Program-made: the position numbers and the translations under genes
Notes under the pieces: generated by a model
What the model was told of the DNA's origin: nothing
Database searches by the model: none
The model's input: only the letters and a program-made list of their open reading frames with translations
NCBI RefSeq assembly: GCF_000158955.1
Contig: NZ_GG657757.1
Location: 303,291-367,290 of the forward strand
Length of the DNA stretch: 64,000 bases
DNA from: Streptomyces viridochromogenes DSM 40736
Lineage (GTDB): Bacteria > Actinomycetota > Actinomycetes > Streptomycetales > Streptomycetaceae
Direction of reading: 5' to 3'
Part shown: piece after piece, positions 7,740 through 16,068 of the stretch
Numbering within the stretch: position 1 is the first letter of the stretch
Layout: every line of letters begins with the position of its first letter

Positions 7740-9110
7740 ATGAACACCGTGACACGACCCAGGATCCTGGTGGTTGGCGCAGGCTTCGCCGGCGTGGAGT
7801 GCGTCCGCCGTCTGGAACGGAAACTCTCGCCGGACGAGGCCGACGTCACGCTGGTGACGCCGTTCGCCTACCAGCTCTACCTGCCGCTGCTCCCCCAGGT
7901 CGCCTCCGGCGTGCTGACGCCGCAGTCGATCGCCGTCTCGCTGCGCCGCAGCAAGAAGTACCGCACCCGCATCATTCCGGGCGGTGCCATCGGCGTCGAC
8001 CTGAAGTCCAAGGTCTGCGTCATCCGCACCATCACCGACCAGATCGTCAACGAGCCGTACGACTACATCGTGCTGGCCCCCGGCAGCATCACCCGCACCT
8101 TCGACATCCCGGGGCTCACGGACCACGCGTTCGGGATGAAGACCCTCGCCGAGGCCGCCTACGTCCGTGACCACGTCATCTCGCAGCTCGATCTCGCGGA
8201 CGCGAGCCAGGACCCCGACGAGCGGGCCTCGCGGCTGCAGTTCGTGGTCGTCGGCGGCGGCTACGCGGGCACCGAGACCGCGGCGTGCCTGCAGCGCCTG
8301 ACGCATGCCGCCGTGAAGCGCTACCCCCGGCTGGACCCGGGTCTGATCAAGTGGCATCTGATCGACATCGCTCCGAAGCTGATGCCGGAGCTCGGCGAGA
8401 AGCTCGGCAGCAGCGCACAGGAGATCCTGCGGCGGCGGGGCATCGAGATCTCCCTCGGCGTCTCCATCGCCAAGGCGGGCCCGGAGGAGGTCACCTTCAC
8501 CGACGGGCGTGTGATCCCGACCCGCACGCTCATCTGGACCGCCGGGGTCGTCGCCAGTCCCCTCATCGCCACGCTCGGCGCGGAGACGGTCAAGGGGCGG
8601 CTCGCGGTCGCCCCCGAGCTGAAGCTGCCCGGCGACGACGGGGTGTTCGCGCTCGGCGACTCGGCCGCCGTGCCCGACCTCGCCAAGGGCGACGGGGCGA
8701 TGTGCCCGCCCACGGCCCAGCACGCCCAGCGGCAGGGCAGGCACGTCGCCGACAACGTCATCGCGTCACTGCGGGGCGGCCCGCTGAAGCCGTACGTGCA
8801 CAAGGACCTCGGGCTCGTGGTCGACCTCGGCGGCACGGACGCGGTTTCCAAGCCCCTGGGCATCGAGCTGCGCGGCCTGCCCGCCCAGGCCGTCGCCCGC
8901 GGCTACCACTGGTCGGCGCTGCGCACCAATGTGGCCAAGACCCGGGTGATGACGAACTGGCTGCTCAACGCGGTGGCCGGTGACGACTTCGTACGGACCG
9001 GCTTCCAGACCGGCAAGGCCGCCCGGCTGAAGGACTTCGAGTACACGGACGCCTACCTGACGCCGGAGCAGGTACGGGCGCACATCGAGGGAGCCGGCCG
9101 GCAGGGGTGA
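7740..9110 (+). CDS. Type II NADH dehydrogenase-like FAD oxidoreductase
   Basis: 456 residues with two dinucleotide folds. The first is at the N-terminus (ILVVGAGFAGVECVRRLE, FAD) and the second is near 165-185 (VVVGGGYAGTETAACL, NADH). The third FAD motif GVFALGDSAAV follows near residue 300, with CPPTAQHAQRQG after it. This order and length match NDH-2 enzymes, single-subunit non-proton-pumping NADH:quinone oxidoreductases at the inner membrane face. The C-terminal ~100 residues supply an amphipathic membrane-binding region. A GTG/ATG cluster at the start is preceded by AGAAAGGG. The 220 bases upstream hold no gene. Confidence 0.85.
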   Translation: MNTVTRPRILVVGAGFAGVECVRRLERKLSPDEADVTLVTPFAYQLYLPLLPQVASGVLTPQSIAVSLRRSKKYRTRIIPGGAIGVDLKSKVCVIRTITDQIVNEPYDYIVLAPGSITRTFDIPGLTDHAFGMKTLAEAAYVRDHVISQLDLADASQDPDERASRLQFVVVGGGYAGTETAACLQRLTHAAVKRYPRLDPGLIKWHLIDIAPKLMPELGEKLGSSAQEILRRRGIEISLGVSIAKAGPEEVTFTDGRVIPTRTLIWTAGVVASPLIATLGAETVKGRLAVAPELKLPGDDGVFALGDSAAVPDLAKGDGAMCPPTAQHAQRQGRHVADNVIASLRGGPLKPYVHKDLGLVVDLGGTDAVSKPLGIELRGLPAQAVARGYHWSALRTNVAKTRVMTNWLLNAVAGDDFVRTGFQTGKAARLKDFEYTDAYLTPEQVRAHIEGAGRQG

Positions 9111-9197
9111 GGGCCGGGCGGGAGCTTCCGTTCGCGGCATGACATGCTGAGGCGCGGATCTTGGTGTGCGGTGTGAGTCGGGAGAGAGTGCGGCGGC

Positions 9198-11438
9198 GTG
9201 AGGGCAGCGGGACGCTCGGTGCGGACACGACTGCGGGACCGGATCGCGGCGTCCGACCCCGGGCTGCTGCGCCTGACGGCCGGGCTGCGGACGGTGGGCG
9301 CCATCGCCCTCACCCTGGCGGTGCTCGCCACGCTGGGGGCGGATGTGCACCTTCTGGTGGCGGGGGCCATGGCGGCGATGGTCGCCACCTTCGCCATCCG
9401 GGAGAAGCAGCTCGGTCCCCAGGCCGTGACACTGGCACTGGGCCTGCCGGTGGCCCTGGCCTCCGTGTGCCTGGGCGCTGTGCTCAACGCCCGTCTCTAC
9501 GCCGGTGACATCTTCTTCGTCGTCCTGATCTTCTGCGCGGTGTACTGCCGCCGGTTCGGTGACCGCGGCACAGCGCTGGGGCTGATCGGCTTCCAGGTCT
9601 ACTTCCTGTCGCTGTTCGTCGGCGCCACGCTCTCCTCGCTGCCCGCACTGTGCGGCGTCATCGCCCTGGCCTTCTGCTCCAGCGCCCTGCTGCGTTTCGC
9701 GGTCGTGCCCGCGACCCCGACGGCCGTCCTGCAGCGGCTGCGCCTGGCCTTCCGCGCCCGGCTGGCCCAGCTGGTGTCCGCGCAGCTCGACCTCCTCGAC
9801 GCCGGCACGGACGAGATGGACAAGGCCCTGGAGGCCGTGCGGGACGGCACCGCGAGGCTGCACGAGAGCGCGATGATGATCCAGGCGCGGCTGGAGGAGG
9901 GCACGCCGGACGAGTCGGCGGCGCGGCTCGTGCAGCGCCGTATCGCGGACGCCGAGATCGCCGCCGAGCGGCTCGGTCTGCTGCTGCTGACCGCCCGCAC
10001 CGCCGAACGGGCCGACACGCTCACCCTGCATCTGCCGGGCGCGCCCGCGCCCTCGGTCGGGCAGGCCGCGGTGCCGGACGAGGCCACCGCCACGCTCCGT
10101 CGTGATCTCCAGGCGCTGCGCACCCTCGTGCTGCGGGCGGGCGGCGGGGACTCGGGGACCGCGCTGGCCCACGTGCGCAACCGGCTCCTCGGCTACCGGG
10201 ACGAGGAGAACCTGCCGCCCGCGTCCGCCGCCGTCCAGGACGTGTTCCGGGGCATCGGAGAGTCGGCCCGGGCGGTGCTGGGGCTGCGGATCGCGCTGGA
10301 CGGCCCGCAGGACGAGTCGGACGACTCCCCCGCCACGGCGCGCTCCCGCGAGGAACTGGATGCCGAGGACGCCGCGATCGACGGCGGCGAGGAGGCGGAG
10401 CCGCAGGAGGAGACGGGACTGCGGCGGCCCACGACGCGTGCGGCCGTGCAGGTGGCCGTCGGCTCGTCGCTGGCCATCGCGGGCGGTGAGCTGCTGTCCG
10501 CGCAGCGCTGGTACTGGGCGGTGCTGACCTGCTGGATCGTTTTCCTCAACACCGCCTCGACGGGCGAGATCCTGGTCAAGGGCTATCGCCGGCTGCTGGG
10601 CACGGTGTTCGGCGTGGTGGCCGGGATCGTGCTGGCGGGTCTGGTCGGGCAGCACACGTGGACGGCGTTCGCCCTGGTCCTGGTGCTGATCTTCGCGATG
10701 TTCTACGTGGCGCCGCTGTCGTACACACTGATGTCGTTCTTCGTCACCGCGATGCTGGGGCTGCTGTACACGCTCCTGCACACCTACAGCCTCGACGTGC
10801 TGCTGCTGCGGGTGGAGGAGACGGCACTGGGCGCGGCCTGCGGAGTGGCCGCGGCGGCGCTGGTGCTGCCGGTGCGGACCGACCGCCGTACCAACGAGCT
10901 GCTCGGCACGGTGCTGGAGCGGCTGGTCTCCGTCACCGAGGCCGCGGTCGGCCAGCTGAGCGGCGGACCGCCGGACGAACTGCTGGACAAGGCGCGCGAC
11001 CTGGACCAGGCGCTGGCCGATCTGCGGGCCGCCACGCAGCCTCTGATCCACCCGGTCACGCCGTTGCGGGCCCGGCGGCACACGGCCCGGTACGTCGTGG
11101 CGCTACTGGAGACCTGCGCCTACCACGCGCGGACGCTGGCGGCGACCGCCGAGCTGCTGCCCACACATCCCTCGATCGCGGCGGACCCGCGACTGCGCGG
11201 GGCCGCGGCGCGCACCGTGCGCAACATCGAGACCATCGCGGTCCGGGTCGCGGACCAGCACGCCGCCGCGCTGGTGGAGACCGGGCCAAGCATCGCCTCA
11301 CTGCTGGGATCCGACGCCGGCACTCCGCGCTACGGCCGGATCACCGACCGCGTGCTGCGGCATCTGGAGCGGCTGGACGAGGCCGTGGTCGGTCTCGCCC
11401 GGCCGCTCGACGTGCCGGTGGCGGCGCCCCAGAAGTGA
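9198..11438 (+). CDS. FUSC-family (aromatic acid exporter-like) membrane protein
   Basis: 746 residues with the two-block layout of the FUSC/YccS/AaeB family. An N-terminal membrane block (about 25-170) contains several hydrophobic helices. A long charged cytoplasmic region (about 180-430) ends in an acidic stretch (EELDAEDAAIDGGEEAEPQEE). A second membrane block (about 440-580) follows, then a helical C-terminal domain. Relatives export aromatic carboxylic acids or fusaric acid, but substrate cannot be inferred here. GTG start after GGAGAGAG. It ends 32 bases before a convergent gene. Confidence 0.8.
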   Translation: MRAAGRSVRTRLRDRIAASDPGLLRLTAGLRTVGAIALTLAVLATLGADVHLLVAGAMAAMVATFAIREKQLGPQAVTLALGLPVALASVCLGAVLNARLYAGDIFFVVLIFCAVYCRRFGDRGTALGLIGFQVYFLSLFVGATLSSLPALCGVIALAFCSSALLRFAVVPATPTAVLQRLRLAFRARLAQLVSAQLDLLDAGTDEMDKALEAVRDGTARLHESAMMIQARLEEGTPDESAARLVQRRIADAEIAAERLGLLLLTARTAERADTLTLHLPGAPAPSVGQAAVPDEATATLRRDLQALRTLVLRAGGGDSGTALAHVRNRLLGYRDEENLPPASAAVQDVFRGIGESARAVLGLRIALDGPQDESDDSPATARSREELDAEDAAIDGGEEAEPQEETGLRRPTTRAAVQVAVGSSLAIAGGELLSAQRWYWAVLTCWIVFLNTASTGEILVKGYRRLLGTVFGVVAGIVLAGLVGQHTWTAFALVLVLIFAMFYVAPLSYTLMSFFVTAMLGLLYTLLHTYSLDVLLLRVEETALGAACGVAAAALVLPVRTDRRTNELLGTVLERLVSVTEAAVGQLSGGPPDELLDKARDLDQALADLRAATQPLIHPVTPLRARRHTARYVVALLETCAYHARTLAATAELLPTHPSIAADPRLRGAAARTVRNIETIAVRVADQHAAALVETGPSIASLLGSDAGTPRYGRITDRVLRHLERLDEAVVGLARPLDVPVAAPQK

Positions 11439-11469
11439 GGGGCCGCGCGAGAAGGGCGTCCGGGCCGCA

Positions 11470-11907
11470 TCAGAAGTCCGTGGGCAGTCCGCTCACCTCG
11501 GCGATGCCGCGCAGCTCTTCCGTCTGCCGGTGACGTTCCTTGATGTAGTCGGCGATCTCGCTCAGGCGGATCGGGTCGGACGCGGTGCTCGCGTCCGTGA
11601 CGATCCTGACCGGTCCGGTGTCGTCGACGTCGAGTTCGATCACTTCGTTGTCCAGGCGGCCGGTGACCGCGGTGGCGATGACGAGGGCCACCTCGTCACG
11701 GATCTCCTGGGGCAGTTCGTCGTCGCGCCCGGAGTCGAGCGCGAAGTCGAGGCTGGACAGGCGCTCCTCGTCTATCGCCTGGAGGACCGGTTCCACCACA
11801 CGCATCAGGAGGCGGTAGTCCTCCGTGTCCATCCGGATGCGCAGGAGGTCCAGGTACACGTCCACCACGGGACGGCCGTCGTCTTGCGGAATCTCGGAAT
11901 CGCTCAT
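11470..11907 (-). CDS. Small acidic protein of unknown function
   Basis: 145 residues, strongly acidic, no membrane segment and no motif I recognise. Alternating Glu/Asp and hydrophobic residues suggest a compact mostly helical cytosolic protein. The ATG at 11907 is used; the frame continues upstream to 12159, but that part is the antisense shadow of the DUF1206 gene. Its start lies 28 bases downstream of the DUF1206 stop on the same strand, so the two probably form an operon. Confidence 0.65.
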   Translation of the reverse strand: MSDSEIPQDDGRPVVDVYLDLLRIRMDTEDYRLLMRVVEPVLQAIDEERLSSLDFALDSGRDDELPQEIRDEVALVIATAVTGRLDNEVIELDVDDTGPVRIVTDASTASDPIRLSEIADYIKERHRQTEELRGIAEVSGLPTDF

Positions 11908-11935
11908 CCGTCCCGTGTTCCCCGCGAGACGCCGC

Positions 11936-12775
11936 TCAGACCCGTCGCCAGCGGGCCATGGCGAAAGAGAACACTCCGAAGAGCACGAGCCCGGCCGCGA
12001 CGCAGACCAGCAGCCAGGGGCCCAGCGGGGTGTCGGCGAAGGTGCGCAAGGTGTCGTCGAGCCCCTTGGCCCGGTCGGGTTCGTAGTCGATCGCCGCGCG
12101 GACGGCGAAGACGCCGGCCGCGGCGAACACCAGCCCGCGGGCGGCGCCCCCGGCCACACCGGCGACGTCCACCAGTTGCCGGGTCCGGGGACCCATCTCC
12201 CCGAGGCGGAGCTTGTCGCGGTACTTGCGGAGCACCGCCCGTACCCCGATCCACCCGCCCGCCGCGACGATCGCGATCCCGGCCGCGCCGACCAGCCACT
12301 GGCCGGCGGGCATCTCCAGCACCTTGGCGGTGGCGTCCCGGGACTGCCGGTCGCTGGATCCGCCGCCGCTCTGGTTCCGGCTCGCCGCGAAGGACAGCAC
12401 GGAGTAGGCGACGAAGACGTAGAAGCCGAAGCGGACCGTCGCCAGCAGCCGCTTGCGTGCGCTGCGGCCGTCCGGTCCGACGGAGCCGAAGAGCGCCTCG
12501 GACAGCCGCCACAGGGCCATGCCGGCGAGCCCGATGCCCAGCGCCCACAGCAGCACCGCGCCGAACGGCTTCTGCGACAGTTCCGCCAGAGCGCCCCCGC
12601 GGTCGGCCTGCTGCTTGGTGTCGCCGAAGGCGACCTGCAGTGCCAGCGCGCCGACGAGCAGATAGATCACGCCTCGTGCGGCGAGTCCTGCCCGTGCCGC
12701 CCCCTCGGTCACCGACCCCCGCGCCACCCGCCGGGCCCGGAACCGTCCGCTGCGTGCCAACACACTCGTGTTCAT
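11936..12775 (-). CDS. DUF1206 integral membrane protein
   Basis: 279 residues with about six hydrophobic helices arranged as three repeated pairs, as in the DUF1206 family: repeats begin near residues 30 (GVIYLLVGALALQVAFGD), 115 and 210 (GLVFAAAGVFAVRAAIDY). The repeated pattern of a glycine-rich helix followed by an acidic loop is typical. An acidic/polar loop (SGGGSSDRQS) separates the second and third units. Function is unknown. It is followed closely by the acidic 145-residue gene. Confidence 0.85.
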   Translation of the reverse strand: MNTSVLARSGRFRARRVARGSVTEGAARAGLAARGVIYLLVGALALQVAFGDTKQQADRGGALAELSQKPFGAVLLWALGIGLAGMALWRLSEALFGSVGPDGRSARKRLLATVRFGFYVFVAYSVLSFAASRNQSGGGSSDRQSRDATAKVLEMPAGQWLVGAAGIAIVAAGGWIGVRAVLRKYRDKLRLGEMGPRTRQLVDVAGVAGGAARGLVFAAAGVFAVRAAIDYEPDRAKGLDDTLRTFADTPLGPWLLVCVAAGLVLFGVFSFAMARWRRV

Positions 12776-12949
12776 GTGGACCTCCCGGAGTCCGGATGCC
12801 CCGGGTTCTCCCCCGCATACGCGGCGTAGCCGCCGGACCTGTGGGTTCCGGTCACTTGGCAGGACGAAGGGGCCCGGTCGACGGCTGGTGTCCGTCGGCC
12901 GGGCCCCTCAGGTGCCGGCGCTTCCCGTCGTGTCAGGCGCACACGAGGG

Positions 12950-13216
12950 TCATGCCGGCTCCGGAGTCCGCAGGTGCTCTTCGATGGTGGGCGGCGGGGC
13001 GGTCCCGCGGGCCGGTGCCGGGCCGGCCGCGAGCCAGTGGTGAGCGAGCTCGAGGGCGCGCTCGACATCCCGGGTCCCGGTGGACACGCACAGCGTGTAC
13101 GCCAGGTCGCGGCTCCGTGTGCTCAGGTCGGCCGGTTCGCTCGCCGCCTCGGCGGCCGACAGGGCCTCGTACTCGTCGACGAGGCGGCGCAGCACGGCAG
13201 GATGGGGCCTCAGCAT
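12950..13216 (-). CDS. DUF5133-like small protein
   Basis: 88 residues: a helical N-terminus beginning HPAVLRRLVDEYEAL, then the strongly conserved segment DLAYTLCVSTGTRDVERAL, which I associate with the Streptomyces DUF5133 family, then a Pro-rich tail. Function unknown. A GAGCGAAAAAAAC stretch lies just upstream of the start. It is transcribed in the same direction as, and 29 bases downstream of, the sigma factor gene, so it is likely co-expressed with it. Confidence 0.7.
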   Translation of the reverse strand: MLRPHPAVLRRLVDEYEALSAAEAASEPADLSTRSRDLAYTLCVSTGTRDVERALELAHHWLAAGPAPARGTAPPPTIEEHLRTPEPA

Positions 13217-13245
13217 GTTTTTTTCGCTCCTGGTGGGTCGGGTGG

Positions 13246-14109
13246 TCAGGCCGTCTTGGAGGTGCCGTCGGGGCCCCGGCCGGCGCCGCGCTGTCCCAGG
13301 ACCTCGTCGCGCACGCGGGCGCAGCTGCGGGTGATGAGCCGGGAGACGTGCATCTGGGAGATGCCCAGCTGATCGGCGATGCGGCTCTGCGTCATGTCCT
13401 CGAAGAACCGCATGTAGAGGATGGCCCGTTCGCGTTCCGGCAGGCGGCGCAGGCCTTCCTTGGCGGACTCGCGGTCGACCACGACGTCGTAGGACGTGTC
13501 CGACGCGCCGAGGGTGTCCGCGAGGCTGTAACCGTCGTCGTCGGCCGAGAGCTCGGCGTCCAGCGACAGGGTGCTGAAACTGTCCAGGGCCTCCAGCCCG
13601 GCGTTGACCTCTTCCTCGGTGAGGCCCGTGTGCGCGGCGAGGGCCGGCACGGAGGGTTCGGGGCTGCCCGGGTTCTGGGTGAGTTCACGGCGTGCCACCC
13701 GCACCTTGTTGCGCAGTTCCTGCACACGGCGGGGGACCCGCAGGGCCCACATGCGGTCCCGGAAGTGCCGCTTGACCTCGCCGGTGATGGTGGGGACGGC
13801 GTAGCTCTCGAAGGCGCCCCGGCTCGGGTCGAAGCGGTCGACGGCCTTGACCAGGCCCAGGGCGGCCACCTGCCGGAGGTCCTCGATCGACTCTCCCCGG
13901 TCGCGGAAGCGGCCGGCGATGCGGTGGGCCATGGGCAGCCACAGGGCGACGAGTTCGTCGCGGACGGCTTCCCGCTCGGGTCCTTCCTCCAGCTCCGCCA
14001 TCCGGGCGAAGAGGGTCGCGGTGTCCGGAGCGTCGTCGTGCCGCCGCCGGGTGGCGGTGGTCGCCGTTTCGGGCGTGCCGGGACGGTTCGTGGGCGTATC
14101 GATGAGCAT
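13246..14109 (-). CDS. Sigma-B/SigF-family RNA polymerase sigma factor
   Basis: 287 residues. Region 2 is clear (ESIEDLRQVAALGLVKAVDRFDP then FESYAVPTITGEVKRHFRDR), with the shortened spacing typical of the sigma-B/F/G stress and sporulation group. Region 3 follows (about 145-200), then an acidic spacer, then region 4 with a helix-turn-helix (MTQSRIADQLGISQMHVSRLI). Streptomyces carry many paralogues, so the exact name is not assigned. The N-terminal 40 residues are low-complexity. An RsbW-like ATPase gene lies 200 bases upstream on the same strand and is a candidate regulator. Confidence 0.9.
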   Translation of the reverse strand: MLIDTPTNRPGTPETATTATRRRHDDAPDTATLFARMAELEEGPEREAVRDELVALWLPMAHRIAGRFRDRGESIEDLRQVAALGLVKAVDRFDPSRGAFESYAVPTITGEVKRHFRDRMWALRVPRRVQELRNKVRVARRELTQNPGSPEPSVPALAAHTGLTEEEVNAGLEALDSFSTLSLDAELSADDDGYSLADTLGASDTSYDVVVDRESAKEGLRRLPERERAILYMRFFEDMTQSRIADQLGISQMHVSRLITRSCARVRDEVLGQRGAGRGPDGTSKTA

Positions 14110-14311
14110 GCGGATTCGCTCCTGACCAACAGGGATTTCAGGGACTTACCGCGGGAAGGTCGCCGCCCGGATCGCCTGGAGGGCCCCCGGGGCAGTCATA
14201 CCGCTCCCGCTGGCGCGCCTCCGGTCCGAAGCACGAGACTGCGACTGCCCTGCACCCGGGGGAACAAACTCCGCTTTGCTGTGCAATCTTTCGGGAACTC
14301 GCACACGGTCT

Positions 14312-14746
14312 TCAGGAGAGGGGCACGACGGCGGTGATGCACTTGCCGCCGGCGGGGAGGTCCGACACCCGGACGTCACGCGCGAGCCGGCAGACGATGG
14401 GCCAGCCGTGGCCGCCGTGCCGCAGCCGTCCGTGCGGGTCGGTCCGCGGTGCCGTGACGGGCAGTTCGTCACTGCCGTCGCTCACCGACACGCGCAGGCC
14501 GGGGCCGTCGATGTCGACCTGGAAGTCGGTGACGCCGCCGCCGTGCAGGATCGCGTTGGTCGTCAGTTCCGAGGCGACCAGCAGCGCGTCGGACAGGGCG
14601 TTCACGTCACACGGGGTGTGGGTGGCCCGGCAGCGTTCGGCGATCGCGCGCTCCACGGCCCGGCGCGCCTCGGCCGGCTTGCACGGCCGGACCCGGCTGG
14701 CACCGGGCGGCTCGAATACGGATTCGATCATGTGCTCCTCGCACAT
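14312..14746 (-). CDS. RsbW-like ATP-binding protein
   Basis: 144 residues with a GHKL ATPase fold: N-box SELTTNAILHGG, then VSVSDGS (a degenerate G1) and HGGHGWPIV (G2 region). The DxGxG box is degenerate (DGSDELP), which is common in Streptomyces members and leaves kinase activity uncertain. It probably binds a sigma factor or a STAS antagonist. It precedes the sigma-factor gene on the same strand. The ATG used is at 14746; Met6 (14731) is an alternative. Confidence 0.8.
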   Translation of the reverse strand: MCEEHMIESVFEPPGASRVRPCKPAEARRAVERAIAERCRATHTPCDVNALSDALLVASELTTNAILHGGGVTDFQVDIDGPGLRVSVSDGSDELPVTAPRTDPHGRLRHGGHGWPIVCRLARDVRVSDLPAGGKCITAVVPLS

Positions 14747-15025
14747 CCTTCAGCTCCCTGGTCGGTGAGGACGAAGCCGGGTCCGGGCCGCGTACCGTGG
14801 CCGCCGCACGGGCACACCCCGGGCTCACGGACCCGCTGACTGCTGCCGCCCGCGGTGTTCGAGGCGCGCATCGCGCGAGCGCCGCGGGTCTCACTCTTCG
14901 GCTCACCTCTCCCCGCACCTGCAAACCTCCGGTTCGCCCGAAAAGCCCCCTCGACGAGGCCGGAAAGCCCCCGGACGGATGCGAATCGGTGCCATCCTCA
15001 GGCGTTGCGGGGGTACGCGGTCCGC

Positions 15026-15247
15026 ATGACCGATGTGGTGGATTCGGATGAACTCCTGCGGCGCATCCAGCGTGCGCGGGCCTGTGCGGTGCGCGAGGAG
15101 CGGGCGTGGCGGACGAGGAGCGAGGAACTGGGTGCGACCGACCCGCAGGGCGCCAGGGACGCGACCGTGCGGCGGATGTCCTACGAGGCGGTGCTCAGGG
15201 TGCTGGACGAGATCCTGACTCCGGGCAAACACGCCGCCGAGGGCTGA
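15026..15247 (+). CDS. Small conserved hypothetical protein
   Basis: 73 residues, charged and predicted all-helical, with Arg/Glu-rich segments (DELLRRIQRARACAVREERAW). No signal peptide or membrane helix, and no catalytic motif. The ATG at 15026 is chosen because the upstream part of the open frame (from 14855) has no coding character. The sequence resembles short Streptomyces hypothetical proteins, but I cannot name a family. Confidence 0.5.
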   Translation: MTDVVDSDELLRRIQRARACAVREERAWRTRSEELGATDPQGARDATVRRMSYEAVLRVLDEILTPGKHAAEG

Positions 15248-15391
15248 CCTGGTGAGCCGGGGCCCGGTGACGGGCCCGGGTGCACCTGACGGACCCCACG
15301 GATCCGGAGCTGGGGACGGTCCGGGCCCTCGCCGAGGACGCGGATTGAAGTGAAACGGGTCACGCGGCCCGGTCTCGGGTACGCTGGGCCC

Positions 15392-15502
15392 CGGTGAATG
15401 GTTTACGGTTCACTCATACGTGGTGACGGAGTCGACCCCTCGTCCTCCGTGCATCACCTCTGACGGCCCTGGCTGGTCTCCCCCGTCCAGCCAGGGCTTT
15501 TT
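15392..15502 (+). ncRNA. Candidate short transcript or leader with 21-codon ORF and terminator
   Basis: A TACGCT -10-like hexamer at 15380-15385 precedes a segment that begins with a GTGAA/TTCAC inverted repeat (15394-15413). It contains a 21-codon ORF (ATG 15398, TGA 15461-15463) and ends in a strong intrinsic terminator. No good -35 element was seen and the ORF has only a weak ribosome site. It could be a small RNA, or a transcription-attenuating leader of the cyclic-nucleotide-domain gene at 15609. Confidence 0.3.
15466..15502 (+). terminator. Intrinsic terminator: perfect 11-bp stem plus T run
   Basis: GCCCTGGCTGG (15466-15476) pairs perfectly with CCAGCCAGGGC (15487-15497) across a 10-base loop and is followed by five T. 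No protein gene ends nearby on the + strand: the 73-residue gene stops at 15247. The terminator therefore either ends a short RNA or acts as an attenuator before the gene at 15609. Confidence 0.85.
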
Positions 15503-15608
15503 CATGCTCCGAGAAAGTTGTGTCCGTCGAGGTGCCCGGGGCCCCGCCAGCGGCTGAAATGGGCGTAGGGAACGCACCGGAAGTCGACCGCACGGCGAGG
15601 AGCTCCGG

Positions 15609-16064
15609 ATGACCAAAGCGATCAAACTCCTGAACGCCCTGCCTCCGCCCCAGCGGCAGCGTCTGATGGCGCTCGCCCGGGAGGTGTCCTTCCGCGAGGA
15701 CGCCCGGATCTTCGAAGAGGGCGGTACGGCCGACCGCTTCTGGGTCATCCGCTCCGGTGCCGTCTCCCTGGACCAGGAGGTGAACTCCCTGCAACGGGTG
15801 ACCGTGGCGAGCCTCGGCGCGGGCGACCTGCTCGGTTGGTCCTGGCTGTTCCCCCCGCACAGATGGGACTTCGGCGCGGTGGCGTTCAGCCCGGTACGCG
15901 CCTACGAGTTCGACGCCGGGGCCGTGCTGGCGCTGTGCGAGGAGGATCCCCAGCTCGGGGTGACGCTGGTGCGGTCGGTCGCCGAGGTGCTCGCGCACCG
16001 GCTGGAGATGACCCGGGGCAAGCTGATGGAGCAGTACACCCTGCACCGCAGAGGGGCCCTGTGA
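15609..16064 (+). CDS. Stand-alone cyclic-nucleotide-binding (Crp/Fnr-type) domain protein
   Basis: 151 residues that are almost entirely one cNMP-binding beta-roll (about 10-130): FREDARIFEEGGTADRFWVIRSGAVSL, then the GAGDLLGWSWLF phosphate-cassette region. There is no C-terminal helix-turn-helix, so it is not a DNA-binding Crp. The usual Arg of the cAMP phosphate-binding cassette is not obvious, so the ligand is uncertain. ATG start with GAGGAG upstream. The gene converges with an MFS exporter five bases away. Confidence 0.8.
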   Translation: MTKAIKLLNALPPPQRQRLMALAREVSFREDARIFEEGGTADRFWVIRSGAVSLDQEVNSLQRVTVASLGAGDLLGWSWLFPPHRWDFGAVAFSPVRAYEFDAGAVLALCEEDPQLGVTLVRSVAEVLAHRLEMTRGKLMEQYTLHRRGAL

Positions 16065-16068
16065 GACG

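Noticed and set aside
14797-15025. Open frame upstream of the 73-residue gene
   Set aside because: No homology-like motif and no ribosome site; the coding character starts only at the ATG at 15026.
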